A stretch of 64,000 nt of DNA from Cynocephalus volans (taxonomy: Eukaryota; Chordata; Mammalia; Dermoptera; Cynocephalidae): positions 22,481,577 through 22,545,576 of the forward strand of contig NC_084462.1 in assembly GCF_027409185.1 (NCBI RefSeq). Direction: 5' to 3'. A program made the translations under genes and the position numbers. Shown here one piece after another: positions 44,031 through 56,900 of this stretch. How positions within the stretch are numbered: position 1 is the first letter of the stretch; every line of letters begins with the position of its first letter. Below the pieces are notes generated by a model that was given only the letters and a program-made list of their open reading frames with translations, did not search any database and was not told where the DNA came from.

Positions 44031-45129
44031 AACTCAGGAGACGGACAAGAAAACAGGCAAAAATCATTACAGTGTGATGGGTACTTTGACAAGGAAGTGC
44101 AGGGATTTTGCCAGTGTTAGGGCTAGGTCTAACTGTAGGTCTTTATCATATGTAATTAAGCTGAAATTTATCAAAGAATTGGTCTACCTCTGCTTTTCTC
44201 TACCCCCCCCCCCACCCCAAACAATATTAAACAACTGTCAGCACGCTGATTTCAGCCCTCAGATTTTTCAGTCTTTCCCAACTTGGACCTACATTTTGGG
44301 GTTGTGATGGCCGGCGCATAGAGGATTATGCTTGCAATCACGAAATTTCTTTCATGAGGAAAGGGACATTGTAACCCATTTTATTTCTCCTGGGGCAGAA
44401 ATAATTGGCACTAAAAACATCCACTCAAACAGTCCCAACATTTCAGTTGCTCTTGTTCTTGAGTGGCAACACTAAACAAGCAAGAAGCATATTTCAGAAC
44501 AGGGCATCTTTCCTCCTGGGCATCTGCAGGCATTGCAAGCTCTATTCTTGCAAGGTATGAAATGTATCTGTCTGGGAAGGAAACAATGATATTGGTGGTT
44601 TAGCGATGATGGGGTGGGGGTGTCAGTAGGTACAGGAAAGTGCAGGAGGTGAGACAAGGGCCAGGAGATGGTGGAGTTCAGGTCATCACATCGCTGTCAT
44701 CTATGACGGTAACCACGGGTTACCAGGAAGAGCTCACTGTTCAGCTGCTCTCATAGACGGAGTCTGTAGGTGAGGCGCGACAGTAACTCCCTTCAAGGCG
44801 CCTCCGGGTCCGGCCCATGCCGCCTCACCTGGGAATCTGGGCGTTCTGCCCTATTACCTCCTCTGTCTCTTCATTGCTCTGGCCTCTCTCCATCTGGTTT
44901 TGCTCTCGGTGGAGGGCATCTGCCCCGCCAGGTAGCAGCGGATACAAAGCGGTCCCCCGCGATCTAGCCTCAGGGTGACACAGCTGCAGAACCAATGGGC
45001 CTATCTGCCACCGGGACGGCCACCTCCAGGGGAACACCAGGGTGTTCCTTTGGTAACGGGGTCTCGGTCTATCTTCAACCTTCCAAAGACCCTCCTTGCC
45101 TCCTCCCCCTTCTGCAGGCTAAGGACCCC
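44031..45129. other. Intergenic spacer before the TRRAP CpG island
   Basis: A C-rich tract lies at 44202-44212. CG content rises from about 44760. No gene is recognised. Confidence 0.4.
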
Positions 45130-46140
45130 AGGAAGGGAGCGGGAAGAAAACCCCGTCCCGACTGTCACGTTCAGTCCAGAGGTGGCCTCTACCCGGCCCG
45201 ACCGCCGCCAACTCGGGAAGACCCTCGGGTGCCCACCGTCCCGCACACCCCACCCACCTCGGCCTGGCTCCTGAGAGATTTAGGGGCAGGAAGAGCCCAG
45301 AGAAACTTGACACCATCCCGCCCCTGCATTCCGGCCGGCGGGGGCTTAAAGGGCTGGCGGGCCCACCCGGGCGTGGACGACCCTCCCCGCTCCCGCCGCC
45401 CGCTTAGGCCGCACCCACTTGGGGGCGGTGCGCCGGGGCCTATTTCTCGGTCGGCGGGCGCGGCCACTTTAAGCGGGGGCGGGACTGCGCGCGACTGAGC
45501 GGCAGCGGCGGCGGTGGTGGCTGCGAAGGCTTCGTTGGGGGCCCGGGCCGGGGCTGCAGGAGGCCGGCCGCCGAGGTCTGGGTAAGCGCGCACGGCCGGC
45601 CGAACGGTCCGGGAGGCGAACGCGTTCTCCGGGAGTGGGGAAGCCTCTGCGGCGCGGCGGCTCCACGGAGAGACAGAGAGGGGGCTCCCAGCGCCGCGGG
45701 CTCCCCCAGGCCCCGGTCGGAGCCCAGCCGAAGCGGCGGGGCGGGCGGGGGTCCTCACCTTCGCCACTCCTGGCTGAGCTGGGGGGAAGCAATGGAAAGC
45801 GCAGGGCTGGCGGGCGCGAGGATTGACCCTCGGCGCTCGCCGTAGCATGGCCTGGGAGGTGGTCGCTGAAAACCCGGGGACCGTGACAAAAGGAGGGAAC
45901 CGGAGGGTCGTTTGCGACTGGAGAGATCGGGCGAAGGTGTGGGCCCCGTCCCCCAGGAGGCCTCTCCCGGCCAGCCTGGCACCTCCTGGCTTCCACGCAG
46001 CACCTGGCTTGCCGGGCCGGCGCGGAGAGCGGAGGTAGCGGCGACGACAGCGCCCCCTCTGGCCCGGCGGCGCCGCCTCAGGCTGGGCGGAGCGGGGCTG
46101 ACCGCGGGCGGTGGGGCAGTTAGCCCGGTGCTCGGGCGTG
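45130..46140 (+). promoter_or_regulatory. TRRAP: CpG island, TRRAP promoter and exon 1
   Basis: This is a CG-dense block containing GC boxes (for example around 45419-45428 and 45473-45485) just upstream of a GCGGCGGCGG-type 5'UTR. There is no TATA box at a sensible distance. The block is flanked by ordinary low-CpG DNA. It is the only island upstream of the TRRAP coding exons, and an exon-quality donor lies inside it. Confidence 0.85.
45490..45581 (+). other. TRRAP: TRRAP non-coding exon 1 (5'UTR)
   Basis: The GC-rich leader ends at a strong donor, GGTCTGG|GTAAGCG, within the CpG island. The 5' boundary is a guess from the promoter pattern. Splicing to the acceptor at 47767 joins it to the exon with the TRRAP start codon. 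Confidence 0.65.
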
Positions 46141-46944
46141 ACGCCGGCCCTGGCCCTCCCACCTGGGCCAGGACATTGTGGGCTCGTCGGCAGCCCCGTC
46201 TGGGCCCTTGGCCTCCGAGATTTTGGAGCAGTTTTTCAACAGACAGGAGGAATAGGACGCTTTCTTTCGTCAGGTCCCCGGGGCCCAGCGGCAAGCGGAG
46301 CCTGGCTTTTCTGGGCCCCGGGAAATGGAAGAGTTGACGACTCTTGTGAAAAAAGGGTACCGAGCCTGTAAAAAGTTTGTGCAGGGCTCGGGGTCGGGGG
46401 AGATTCTTAGACAGGAGGAGGCCGTGACCCTGAGTCTTGGGTGCGCTGGGATGGGGATGGGGGTGTGGGGCCTTCGGTGTTTGGAGGAGAGAGCGTGACC
46501 GCAAGAGTTAAGCTGTTGCCAAGTCATCCAGCAGGGCTGACAGATCTCTCATCTTGGTTTCCTGAGTGACTTCTCCTGCCCTGAGCCAGAGGATTGGGGC
46601 TTTCGGTGGGCTATCATAGGACAGCTGTGGGCATCCCCTCTGCATCAGAGAAGTGTTTTTGGTGTCTTTGGAAAAGAGTGGCAGGAAGGACACCCTCCCT
46701 GGTGTCAGGGTGTCCCCATCGTCTGTGTCAGCTGCAAAGGAGTGTAGGGCAGGGCATTGGAAAGGCCTACAGAGCAGTTATTGGAGTGTCTGTTGAAGAA
46801 AGAATGAAGCCACGAAACCACCTCGTAATGCACAGTGAAATTAAGCAATGAGGATGGGTAAAGACAGTTTCACCAGGTTCTCTGGACACTTGTGGCAGCT
46901 CTTAAAATAGAAACCAAGTATGCATCTATGTATCAGCTTGGAGC
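46141..46944. other. TRRAP intron 1, no gene
   Basis: GC-rich at the left edge, then ordinary sequence. Open frames here on the minus strand are shadows of CpG-island composition. Confidence 0.45.
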
Positions 46945-47182
46945 AGCAGTTCTCTAAGTGTGATCATCAACAGCCTGTTCTGATTCACTCAGGTGCTTTT
47001 GAAGCATTTCTTCAAGGAGCATTTTTTTTTTTTTTTTTTTGAGTGCCTACTGTGTGCCAGCTGCAAATTAAATTTACAGCTTCCCGGGCCCCTCACCAAA
47101 CCACAGCTTTTGGGGTGGTGCTTAGGAGTCTGCCTTTGGCACCCGGTAATTTTAATGCATGCTGAAGTTTGAGAACCGATCA
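46945..47182 (+). mobile_element. MER20-like hAT element with an internal insert
   Basis: It begins CAGTTCTCTAAGTGTGATC and ends 'CATGCTGAAGTTTGAGAACC', the MER20 ends. A T-rich stretch near 47022-47040 with following foreign sequence breaks the middle. Confidence 0.65.
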
Positions 47183-47189
47183 CCTAGGG

Positions 47190-47523
47190 CAGGGGTTGCC
47201 AAACCACAGCCAGCAGGCCAAATTCAGTCTGCTGCCTGTTTTTACACAACCCATGAACTAAGAACGTTTTTATTTTTTTTAATAGTTAAGGGGAAAATCA
47301 AAGAGAGAATAATAATTCATGATGAATGAGAATTATATGAAATTCAAATTTCAGCATCCATAAATAAGATTTTACTGGAACAAAGCCTTGTTCATTCAGT
47401 TAGGTGCTGTCTGTGACTGCTTTCTGGCTACAACAGAGCTGAGTAGTTGTGACAGACTGCATGCCTACAAAAGCTAAAATATTTACTATCTGGCTCTTTA
47501 CAGAAAATGTTTGCCAACCCCTG
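47190..47523. mobile_element. hAT-type non-autonomous element with intact inverted ends
   Basis: The left end CAGGGGTTGCCAAAC and right end GTTTGCCAACCCCTG are inverted repeats. The interior holds 'GATTTTACTGGAACAAAGCC' and 'AAAATATTTACTATCTGGCT'. It is a common mammalian element whose name I do not recall with certainty. Confidence 0.8.
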
Positions 47524-47766
47524 GTTTAAGGAATAAAGGAAACAGAATAGGAAAGAAGATCATCTATACATAAAAATCATGTTTAGAAATTAATAGACAA
47601 AATAGATTTCAGTAAATTTCATATTTAAAAAAGCAGAGGGAATAGTGTTATATTCTGGATTAATGTGAAAGTATTTAGATTAATACAGGCATTTGGGTAA
47701 GATTTTCATAGAGATTGTGAGCCTGTACCCTTGATAAGTTGGCTAACCATATGCTTCTCTTCATAG

Positions 47767-47927
47767 GCTGGGTGAACTCATGGACCTGATACCTTTCTCT
47801 TGAGAAACAAACCAGTTCAAAAGAAAAATGGCATTTGTTGCAACACCAGGGGCCACAGTGGTTGACCAAACCACTCTGATGAAAAAATATCTTCAGTTTG
47901 TGGCAGCTCTGACAGATGTAAATACAC
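47767..47927 (+). CDS. TRRAP: TRRAP exon 2 (start codon at 47828)
   Basis: The acceptor is CTTCATAG|GCTGG and the donor ATACAC|GTGAG. The first 61 bases are 5'UTR and hold a short upstream ORF. The coding part gives residues 1-33, M-A-F-V-A-T-P-G-A-T onward, plus one base of codon 34. I remember glutamine at position 7 in human, where this has proline. Confidence 0.96.
47780..47803 (+). promoter_or_regulatory. Upstream ORF in the TRRAP 5'UTR
   Basis: An ATG 48 bases before the TRRAP start opens a 7-codon frame (M-D-L-I-P-F-S, then TGA) that ends 24 bases before the main ATG. It has G at +4 but C at -3, so initiation there would be modest. It could tune TRRAP translation; that role is inference. 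Confidence 0.7.
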
Positions 47928-50900
47928 GTGAGTTGATCCTTTTTGTCATTAAGAAGTGCATTGATATGACTCCTTTATCTCTACTCAAGTGATGTGCACA
48001 CTAATAGTGTTAACTTTTATCCTTATTTTCTTTTACTCTACCTTTTGGAGGAGCAAAGTGATGAGCAAGACTGGCTAGAGCCCCAAAGAGGCACATTTGT
48101 GTGTGTATCTGTGTGTATTTTTGTATGTGTCCTTGTGTGTATCTGTATCCTTGTCTGTGCATGCACACCTGTGTCTGGGAGTACAAATGTGTGTGACTGG
48201 TTATAGGGAGCTAGCTATGTGCCTTCTGTTGGGCTATGACAGTCAAACTGATAAGATCTGATTGCTTCACTTAAATTATTTAATACATTAATTTTAGGAA
48301 CATCCTTAACACAATTACAGTTACCTGATGGTTTGTTTTGTCGTTTACAGCTGATGAAACGAAGTTAAAAATGATGCAAGAAGTTAGTGAGAATTTTGAG
48401 GTATGAGCTTTGACATTTTATATTTTTCGTTTCGAGGTAAATATTCACATGTGCTTTCCTTTTCTGCTTTGTCAGTCTTTTTACTAGTAACTCAAAAATA
48501 ATTGTCTTTGTTAATGTAATTCATTATATTTCAAAACTGGAATTTGAAAATTTGTAGTGTCTTCACAGTAGTAATAGTGAACTATGTTGAGGAATGTTGG
48601 TTTTGTCTTGGTTGCTTTATTTTCGCTTTTATTTACTTATTTATTTTTTTAAAAAGATGACCGATAAGGGAATCTTAACCCTTGATGTGGTGTTGTCAGC
48701 ACCATGTTCACCCAGTGAGCTAACCGGCCATCCCTATATGGGATCCGAACCCGTAGCCTTGGTGTTATAAGCACCACACTCTCCCGAGTGAGCCACGGGC
48801 CGGCCCTATTTTTGTTTTTAAATATAGTAGTTCTTTTAGGTACATACTCTTGAGATGCACTCCAACATACATTATGAATTTGTTATGCTCAGGTAATAGA
48901 TGGTGTGTTATTGTGGAACAAGATCTGGACATATATTCTGGCTCTATTACTTAGGACTTCTATAACCTTGATCAAGCAGTTTATCTCTTCTGGGCCTCCC
49001 ATCCTGCAATTTTATATAGTAAAATTGTATTCTTCAGTCTTTTTTGTGTTTGCTTGTTCTTCAGATAGGATAATTTCTATTGATCTGTCTTTGGGTTCAC
49101 TGACTTTTTCTGTAATTTCCAGTCTGCTGGGTTTTTAAGACATTTCAGTTTAATTATATTTTATATTTTTAAATTTGAGTTGTTGTACTTTCAGTTCTGC
49201 AATTTATATTTGATTCTTTATAGATTTCATTTCTCTGCAGATTCCCTATCTGTTTATTTATTAAGACCATGTTCTCCCTTTATTTTTTAATATATTTATA
49301 ATAGCTGCTTTAAAATCTTTGTCTACTAAATTCAACATTTGGGCTATCTGAGGGTCAATTTCTGTTGGCTGTGGGTCACATTATCCTGTTTCTCTACGTG
49401 TCTAGTAATTTTTGATTATGCAGTGGACATTATATGTGAAATGTTGTTGGGACTCTAGATTCTGTTACTTCCCTCTGAAGAATGTTGATATTTTTTTGTA
49501 GTAAGCATTTCAGTTGTCAGCTGATCTCATTGAACTTACGTAGAGTTGGTTTTATGCTTTGGTTGAGAGGATCTGTGGAAAGCCCAAGGTACTTCCCAAG
49601 TCCCTCTAACTTGGTGGGATTTAACCTCCCAACTCTTATTTCCCTGGCAATCTCATCAGAGGTTGATTTTAGGCTTTGTTGGGGCTGGTCTAGAATAGGC
49701 CTTATTCTAGGGCATGGTCCTTCATCAGCTGGATGTTGGATGTTTGGGATGTTATCAAGGTGTTAAGTATGCTAGGTTTGAACTCCAACCTCCTCTAACA
49801 TTGCTAGATCTCTGGTATCTTGGTTCATCTCTCAATCCTAGAGCCTCTGCTCTGGTAAGCTTTAGGTAGTATTACCTTACGTGTGTGCAGCCCAGCCTTC
49901 AGTCAAAGCCCCAAGGACTCACAGGACACTATCTCCACCCCCTCCCATCACCACTGTGTACTTCATTTTTCTCTGGGGCTCTGCCTTGCAGGTTCCAGCC
50001 ACTTCAGCTGTCCTAAACTCTGATGTTTGCCTCCTCAGCTCAGTAGGCCTCTGCTCTACTTAGCATCCAGCTTGCTGAGCCCCAGTCAGGAAATTGTACC
50101 TAGGCAGAGAGCCCTAGTAATCATTGAGTTCAGCTTGTACATTTACCTTCTCTTGGAAATCATGGTGTCTAAATCCATTCAGTGTTGCTAAACAGAATAC
50201 CTGAAGTTGGTTAATTTATAAAGAAAAGAAATTTATTTGGCTCATGATTCTGTGGGCTAGAAAGTCCAAGAGTATGGTGCCAGCATACTTGGTGAGGGCC
50301 ATGTGCTGCCTTATGGGAAAGAAAAGCAGAAAGGTAAGCGGGCATGCGTGAAAAGACCAAACATGAGAGGCAGCCTCACTTATAACAACCTTCCCTCTTG
50401 GGAACTGGGCATTAATCTATTCATGAAGGCAGTGCCCCCATGGTCCACACACCTCACTTGGCCCCACCTCCCAACACTGCCATATTGCCAAATCAGATTT
50501 CCACATGAGTTTTGGTAGGGACAAACCATATCCAAATCATAGTACATGGCCTTGTACTGTTCCTTGCCTAACACCAGATAAGAAAGTCATAGTCCTTATT
50601 TGTAATGTGGGAATAATAAAACCTTTCTCACAGAGTATTAAGATTAAGAACAATACAAAAAATGTTTCCTAACCTCTGGTATAATAATTTGAATTAAAAC
50701 ATTGAATAAATGCTGGTGGATTGAATCAGATACCCTACTATCTATAGTAATGGATAGTATTTTAGTTAAGCTTTTTTTTTTTCTTTTTTCTTTTTTATTT
50801 ATTTATTTATTTATAAAGATGACCGGTAAGGGGATCTCAACCCTTGGCTTGGTGTTGTCAGCACCACGCTCAGCCAATGAACCAACCGCCATCCCTATAT

Positions 50901-53900
50901 GGGATCCGAACCCGTGGCCTTGGTGTTATCAGCACCGCACTCTCCCAAGTGAACCACGGGCCAGCCCTTTTTTTTTTTTTTTTTTTTCTTTTTTAAATAG
51001 ACATTTTCAAGGACTTGTTCACTTGAGCTGAGCTGGAAGAAAAACATTCTGAGATATTTAGAATTCTAACTAAAGAGCTTTCTGTTCTGCCCAAGCTGCT
51101 AATGCAAGCTGTTAAAAAAAATACTGTACATAAAAAGAGGTGGGAGGTAGTAGAGGATAAGCCTGCATTCTGCATTTTATTGGAAGAGCTGGTATGAGAG
51201 AACCATAATCCTAGCAGGTTTATTTGAGAGGCTGAAATCCTGGGGCAGCCTGTAAACCTGCAGGAGCAAGCACATGGGCCAAACCCCTGAGTGTGGGCAT
51301 GGGGCTATCTGGATTGTGTCTGGCCCTTTAGAGGTTCTGAGACTTTGCTGTACTTTCTAGTGTCTGGCAGTTAGCAAGTTAGTTCCTGGTTTTTGGTCTC
51401 AGATGCATTGATTAAATTAACAGAATTATAAGTTAGCAAAGCAGTATACTTGGAGGCATTTCCAAGTACAGATGCTCCTTAGCTTATGATGGGATTACGT
51501 CCCGATAAACCTATTATAAGTTGAAAATGCATTTAATACACTTAACCTACCAAACATCATAGCTTAGCCTAGCCTACATTAAATGTGCTCAGAACACTTA
51601 ACATTAGCTTACAATTGGGCAAAATCATGTAACATAAAGTGTATTTTATAATAAACTGTTGAATATCTCATGTACCTCGTATTGCTGTCCCAGGAAAAGA
51701 TCAAAATTTAGAAGTATGTCAAAATTCTGATGGTTTTGTACCATCATAAACTCAAATTCATGTCAAGCCATCATAAGTCAGAGACCAACTGTAGTAATTT
51801 TTGAAATGATATAAATCTTTACCTTAAATGAAATTCAGATGACTGAGTTCTTCACAGAATAAAATACTGGAATGACCATCTGTAGGCAATTGTAAATTAC
51901 CACCGCCATAACCCCAGAAAAATATTTAAATGGAGTGAAATTTTAAAAAGAATAAACTCCCAGTGATTTCAGGAGATTTAGAGATTCGTTTCACTACTTT
52001 AGGGATAAAATTCTCGGCTAAGAAATTATTGTATGGACCATCTTTCAAGACAGAAAATACAGAAACCTTCGAGTTAGAAATTGCATGAAAAGTTCATCTT
52101 GGTCAAAATACTGGCAGGATAACTGGGCACTTGTTGAATGAATCCTTTTTATTGGAGAAATTCAGAACTTGCATATTTGAAAGCTGTGTAATCAGTAGTT
52201 AGTATAGGCTGTAATGCAGATGTGCTTGACTTCTTGTTCAGCATTCTAGAAGGAATCTCATCTCTTTAAATCCTTGAGTGTGGGTCTTTCATAAAAAGTC
52301 TTCAGCTTTAGGGATGAAAGGTGACAAATACAGTCCTTGTCGCCAACAAATTCAGTCTTCTTGGGGAGAAGCTATTTAGGTTCTGCACAACTCCCGGGGC
52401 TGTCTTCCATACAGTGTTCAGTGTGAATGGAGACCCCCAGAGACTGAGGCTCGGGGGTGTGTCCCAGGTACTGCAGTAGTTTCTTTCCTTTCTCTTGTAG
52501 CACCACAGTGCTTTCTGATTTTTATCTGTTTCTTTGTCCCTTCCTGTCTAGACTACTCTTCTGAGATTACCTTATATAATAGATGACCCAAAATCTTTAT
52601 TTTCAGCTTTACATAAAACTGTCCAGGTGCCTTGTCTCACCAGTTTGGCAGACTCGTGATAGTAAAAGTTTAACTCCTTTTTCTTAGACTCCCATCCCCA
52701 TGATACTGAACTTTTTTTTTAGTGCCTTTTACACTCATGCTTTCTCTTGATTTTGTACCTTTGCATATGCTTTTCCTAGAACCTTCTTCTTTGCCACCTT
52801 TTTCTTGGATAACTCCTACTTGCCTTTCAGGTTTTAGTGTAAATATCACTTCTTCAGGAAGGTGTCCTCTGCCCTTGGTTCCATCTATTAAATTATGTCC
52901 CATTGTTACATGTTTTCTTGGTTGCCAGCACTTCCCCTGTCCTAGTTCTGTATTGCTAGTTCTTTTTGTGGATAACTGTCCTCCCTGCCATGCTGCCTCA
53001 CCCATTTCTGAGGGCGTGGATTATATCTGTTTCCTTCTTTATTTTACCTCCTTTGAGTTCATGATAGGAGCTCAATAAATATTTCTTAAATGAGTAAGTG
53101 AGGCATTAAAAGAGAAAAGGGACTTGGGTGTTAGATATACCTGATTTGAATCTACTTCCAAAACGTAACAAACATCTCTGATGTTCGGCAGGTTTTTTAA
53201 CCTCTCTGTACCTCTTTATCTGTGAAATGGAGATAATACACTTATTTTAGGGTTGTGGTGAGGACCAAGTGAGAAAGAATAAAAGGTATATAGCACAGTA
53301 TTGGCACATAGGTGCTCTGTAAATAATAATATATAACATTTATTCAGCATTTACCATAGGAATTTTTATGAACTTTACATATATTAACTAATGTAATCTT
53401 TACAATAGTCCTATCGGGAAATAATGTGATCCCCAGAGAGGTTAATAACTGTCCAAGGTTTACATTTCCTAAATGGGATCCAGAAACTGCACTAGTAAAC
53501 ATTTTACTGAACTATCTCCAAGCTATAGTTTCATTTCCTATTCTCTTTTTAAAATCAGTGCTGGGCTAAATAATGGATTAGATTAGATTATAATATAAGT
53601 AATATAGATCTAATTAACAAATTAGAGTTTTAGATTGGAAAAAGATGTCAGTTTGTTTAGACTGTTTATTTTTCAGATGAAGAAACCAAGATCGAGAAGC
53701 TGAATGACTTTTCAGAGGTCTCATACTTGGGTCGTGGTAGAGCCAGTCTAGAATGGCTACAAGTTCAACATTTTTATTTTATTTTATTTTTGTGGCTGGT
53801 GGGTAAAAAGGTTATAACACCCTTGATCTTGGTGTTATAACTGTGCATTCTAACCAACTGAGTTAAATGGCCAGCCCCAACTTCAACATTTTCCACAGCG

Positions 53901-56900
53901 TTGGTGTTTCAAATTTTAACAGTAAAGTTTTAGCATTTAGTTCTCTTGAATTAGATTTCAGAAGCAACAATCATCCTAATTTATTTAAAACTATGTTGTT
54001 ACTAAAGCATCTTAAAAGTATTAAAAATTACTGTTGGCTCTGCTAAAATGTTTTATATTCCTTTTAGGTTATTATAATGGTATGTGAATGTGAAATGAAA
54101 ATATGTACATGTAACTTAATAGGGTTTTTCTTTTATTTTTGCCTAATTAGAATGTAACATCGTCTCCTCAGTATTCTACATTCCTGGAACATATTATCCC
54201 TCGATTTCTTACATTTCTCCAAGATGGAGAAGTTCAGTTTCTTCAGGAAAAGCCAGCCCAGGTAATCTGTTCAAAATATCAATGAGAGAAAACTGTCATT
54301 GCTGTAGGATTGCAAGCATTTATGAATTAAAATAACTCAGAAAACTTATGTTTCCACTTAAAAATGAAAGAGATTTTTTTCACTTAAGGATAACTTTGTC
54401 CAAGACCATTGCCTCCTCAATTAAATGTCTTGGTTTTATTTTCCCTATGCCATCTCTCTTTCACAATTTAAATTATATACATATGCCTACTGGATTTTTT
54501 TTTTTTTTTTTTTTTTGGCATCTGGCGGGTACTGGGATCCAAACCCTTGACCTTGCTGTTACAAGGCAGCACACTGACCAACTTAGCCAACTGGCCAGCC
54601 ATATACCTATTAGTGATGTATGTATGTGCACTGTTTATTATAGACAAATTCAAATATATAAAAAAGAAGGAGCAATAGTTCAGTGATATCCCCCATACCT
54701 GTTCAACTCTAATCTTATTAATTTCAATTCTTGTAACTCAAAGCCAATTTTGTTTTATCTGTAAACTGTTCCCCCACCCCTCCCCTCCTCCTTGGACTTT
54801 TTTTTTTGGCAACTGGCTGGTATAGGGGTCTGAACCCTTGACCTCGATGTTATTGACACCACGCTCTAACCAAGTGAGCTAATCAGCCAATCCCTCCTTG
54901 AACATTTTAAAACAGTCCTATTATGCCATTTTTTTCTATAAATATTTCAGCCTATATCTCTTAAAAATAAGTTTAAATAGATATTACCATGATACCAGTG
55001 AAAGTTTATTGGTAAATAAAGCATTTTCATATTGTACAAGTTTAAGACCTTACATATTTGACCTACCACCTTTTAGTTGTCAGCTCCACAGACAGAATCA
55101 TGAAAGTTTAGTACAGCATCTAGTATAACTAGTTCTTGGGCCCTGGGTAATTGGAGATAGCATTATGGAAGCTAAACAGATTATGAAGGGAGATCCCAAA
55201 CTAAGTTTAGTTCGTGTGTTGCTCTTTTATCTTAAATCTACTCTGTATTCACATACTAGTATCCTTCTGGAAATACTGATAAGTTGTGAAAGAGGAAAAA
55301 TTGGCTTGGTTGATCGAGTACACAGTTGTAGAAATAATGATTTGCAGTACATACTTGGGATTGCATTTAAATAATTTACAGGACTATTTCTAAAATGGGA
55401 TCCATTTTGTGGTATGGTGGTTACCAGTGCTGGGTACGGGCAGCTGTGTGGCACCTGTAGAATGTGGAAATTAGTTGGAACCTTTGGAAGTATTTTATCT
55501 TTGCACTCTTTATTTTTTTTTGCCAGCAACTGCGGAAGCTAGTACTTGAAATAATTCACAGAATACCAACCAATGAACATCTTCGCCCTCATACAAAAAA
55601 TGTTTTGTCTGTGATGTTTCGCTTTTTAGAGGTAATCTTCGAGAATTAATTCTCATTGTACAGCCATATTCAGAACTGTCAATGATTTTTCTTATGCTAA
55701 AATCCCGTATTATGCAACTGTTTCCCTATCACCAAAGTTTTGATTCAGATGAGTAAAGTTTTTCTTGATGTCCCTTTTCTACCATTTCCTCAACTAAATT
55801 ACAAAGAAAAATTACTTAATTGAAGAGTATTTTTTTGAGTCACTGGGAAATTGATGAGACATAGTAGAGATCTTTGAAAAATTTGTGGAAAATTGTTGAC
55901 TATGGATCCACACCAAGAATTCAAGACACTCTTTATGAGTATCTACTATTACACATGCAAATTAAAGCTTAGTACAGCTTATCATGCAACCAGTCCTTGG
56001 GCCCAAGGTAATTGGAGATAGTGTTATCTCCACTTGCATCGGGTTTTCTTTTTTTTTTTTTTTTTTTTTTTTTAAAGATGACCGGTAAGGGGATCTTAAC
56101 CCTTGACTTGGTGTTGTGAGCACCACGCTCAGCCAGTGAGCGAACCGGCCATCCGTATATGGGATCCGAACCTGGGGCCTTGGTGTTCTCAGCACCACAC
56201 TCTCCCGAGTGAGCCACAGGCCGGCCCGGGTTTTCTATTGTATATATCTCAAGCATGCTGCTTTACACAAGGTAGATGCTCATAAGAGTGTCTCGAATTT
56301 TTGGGGTGAAGCCATTTGGTACCTGTTAAATTAATCTTTAAAATTTAGTCCTGATGTATGTAGAATTCTGTGGTGTTTCTGGTCCCCTTGGAAAGATGAG
56401 ATTTGGAGGAGGAGATAGAGTTGGATAAGATCTTGGCTCTGTCATTATTAGCTGTACCTTGTTAGCCATGTTGCTTCACTTCTCTGAGGCTTCATGTCCT
56501 TATAGGTCATATGTGGATGGCACCCCCAACTCATGGAGCATTTGTAAAGGGTCCAGTCCATGGTGGGTGCTCAGTAATTGTTTGTTCTTTGCTGGCCTTT
56601 TGACAATATTTTCAAGCAATGAAAAGTGTCACTCAGGCCATTAAGACCTTAGTTCATGGTGTGACTTGCCATAAATGTCAGTTAATATGTCAGATTCATA
56701 TCACAGAGCTTGCTGGTGGAATACCCTTCAGGGGGTCCTCCAAGGACCCTCTGACAAAAGGTCCTTGTCTGGGACAGCTGTGTTCTGTGGGATTATAAAT
56801 TTTCAACAAATCAATATAAGTTGGTTGATGGAGGGTGTGTATGCAAGAAATGCTTAGAAAATTAGTCTTTGATCTTTAGATTAAAACATCTCCTCAGAAG

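Noticed and set aside
45189-46504. Overlapping frames up to 249 codons on both strands at the TRRAP promoter
   Set aside because: CpG-island composition, with several frames open at once; no recognisable protein family.
14465-56226. tRNA-Ile-like sequences as possible tRNA genes
   Set aside because: They occur as tandem units with A-rich tails and target duplications, and the cloverleaf is degraded; these are SINEs.
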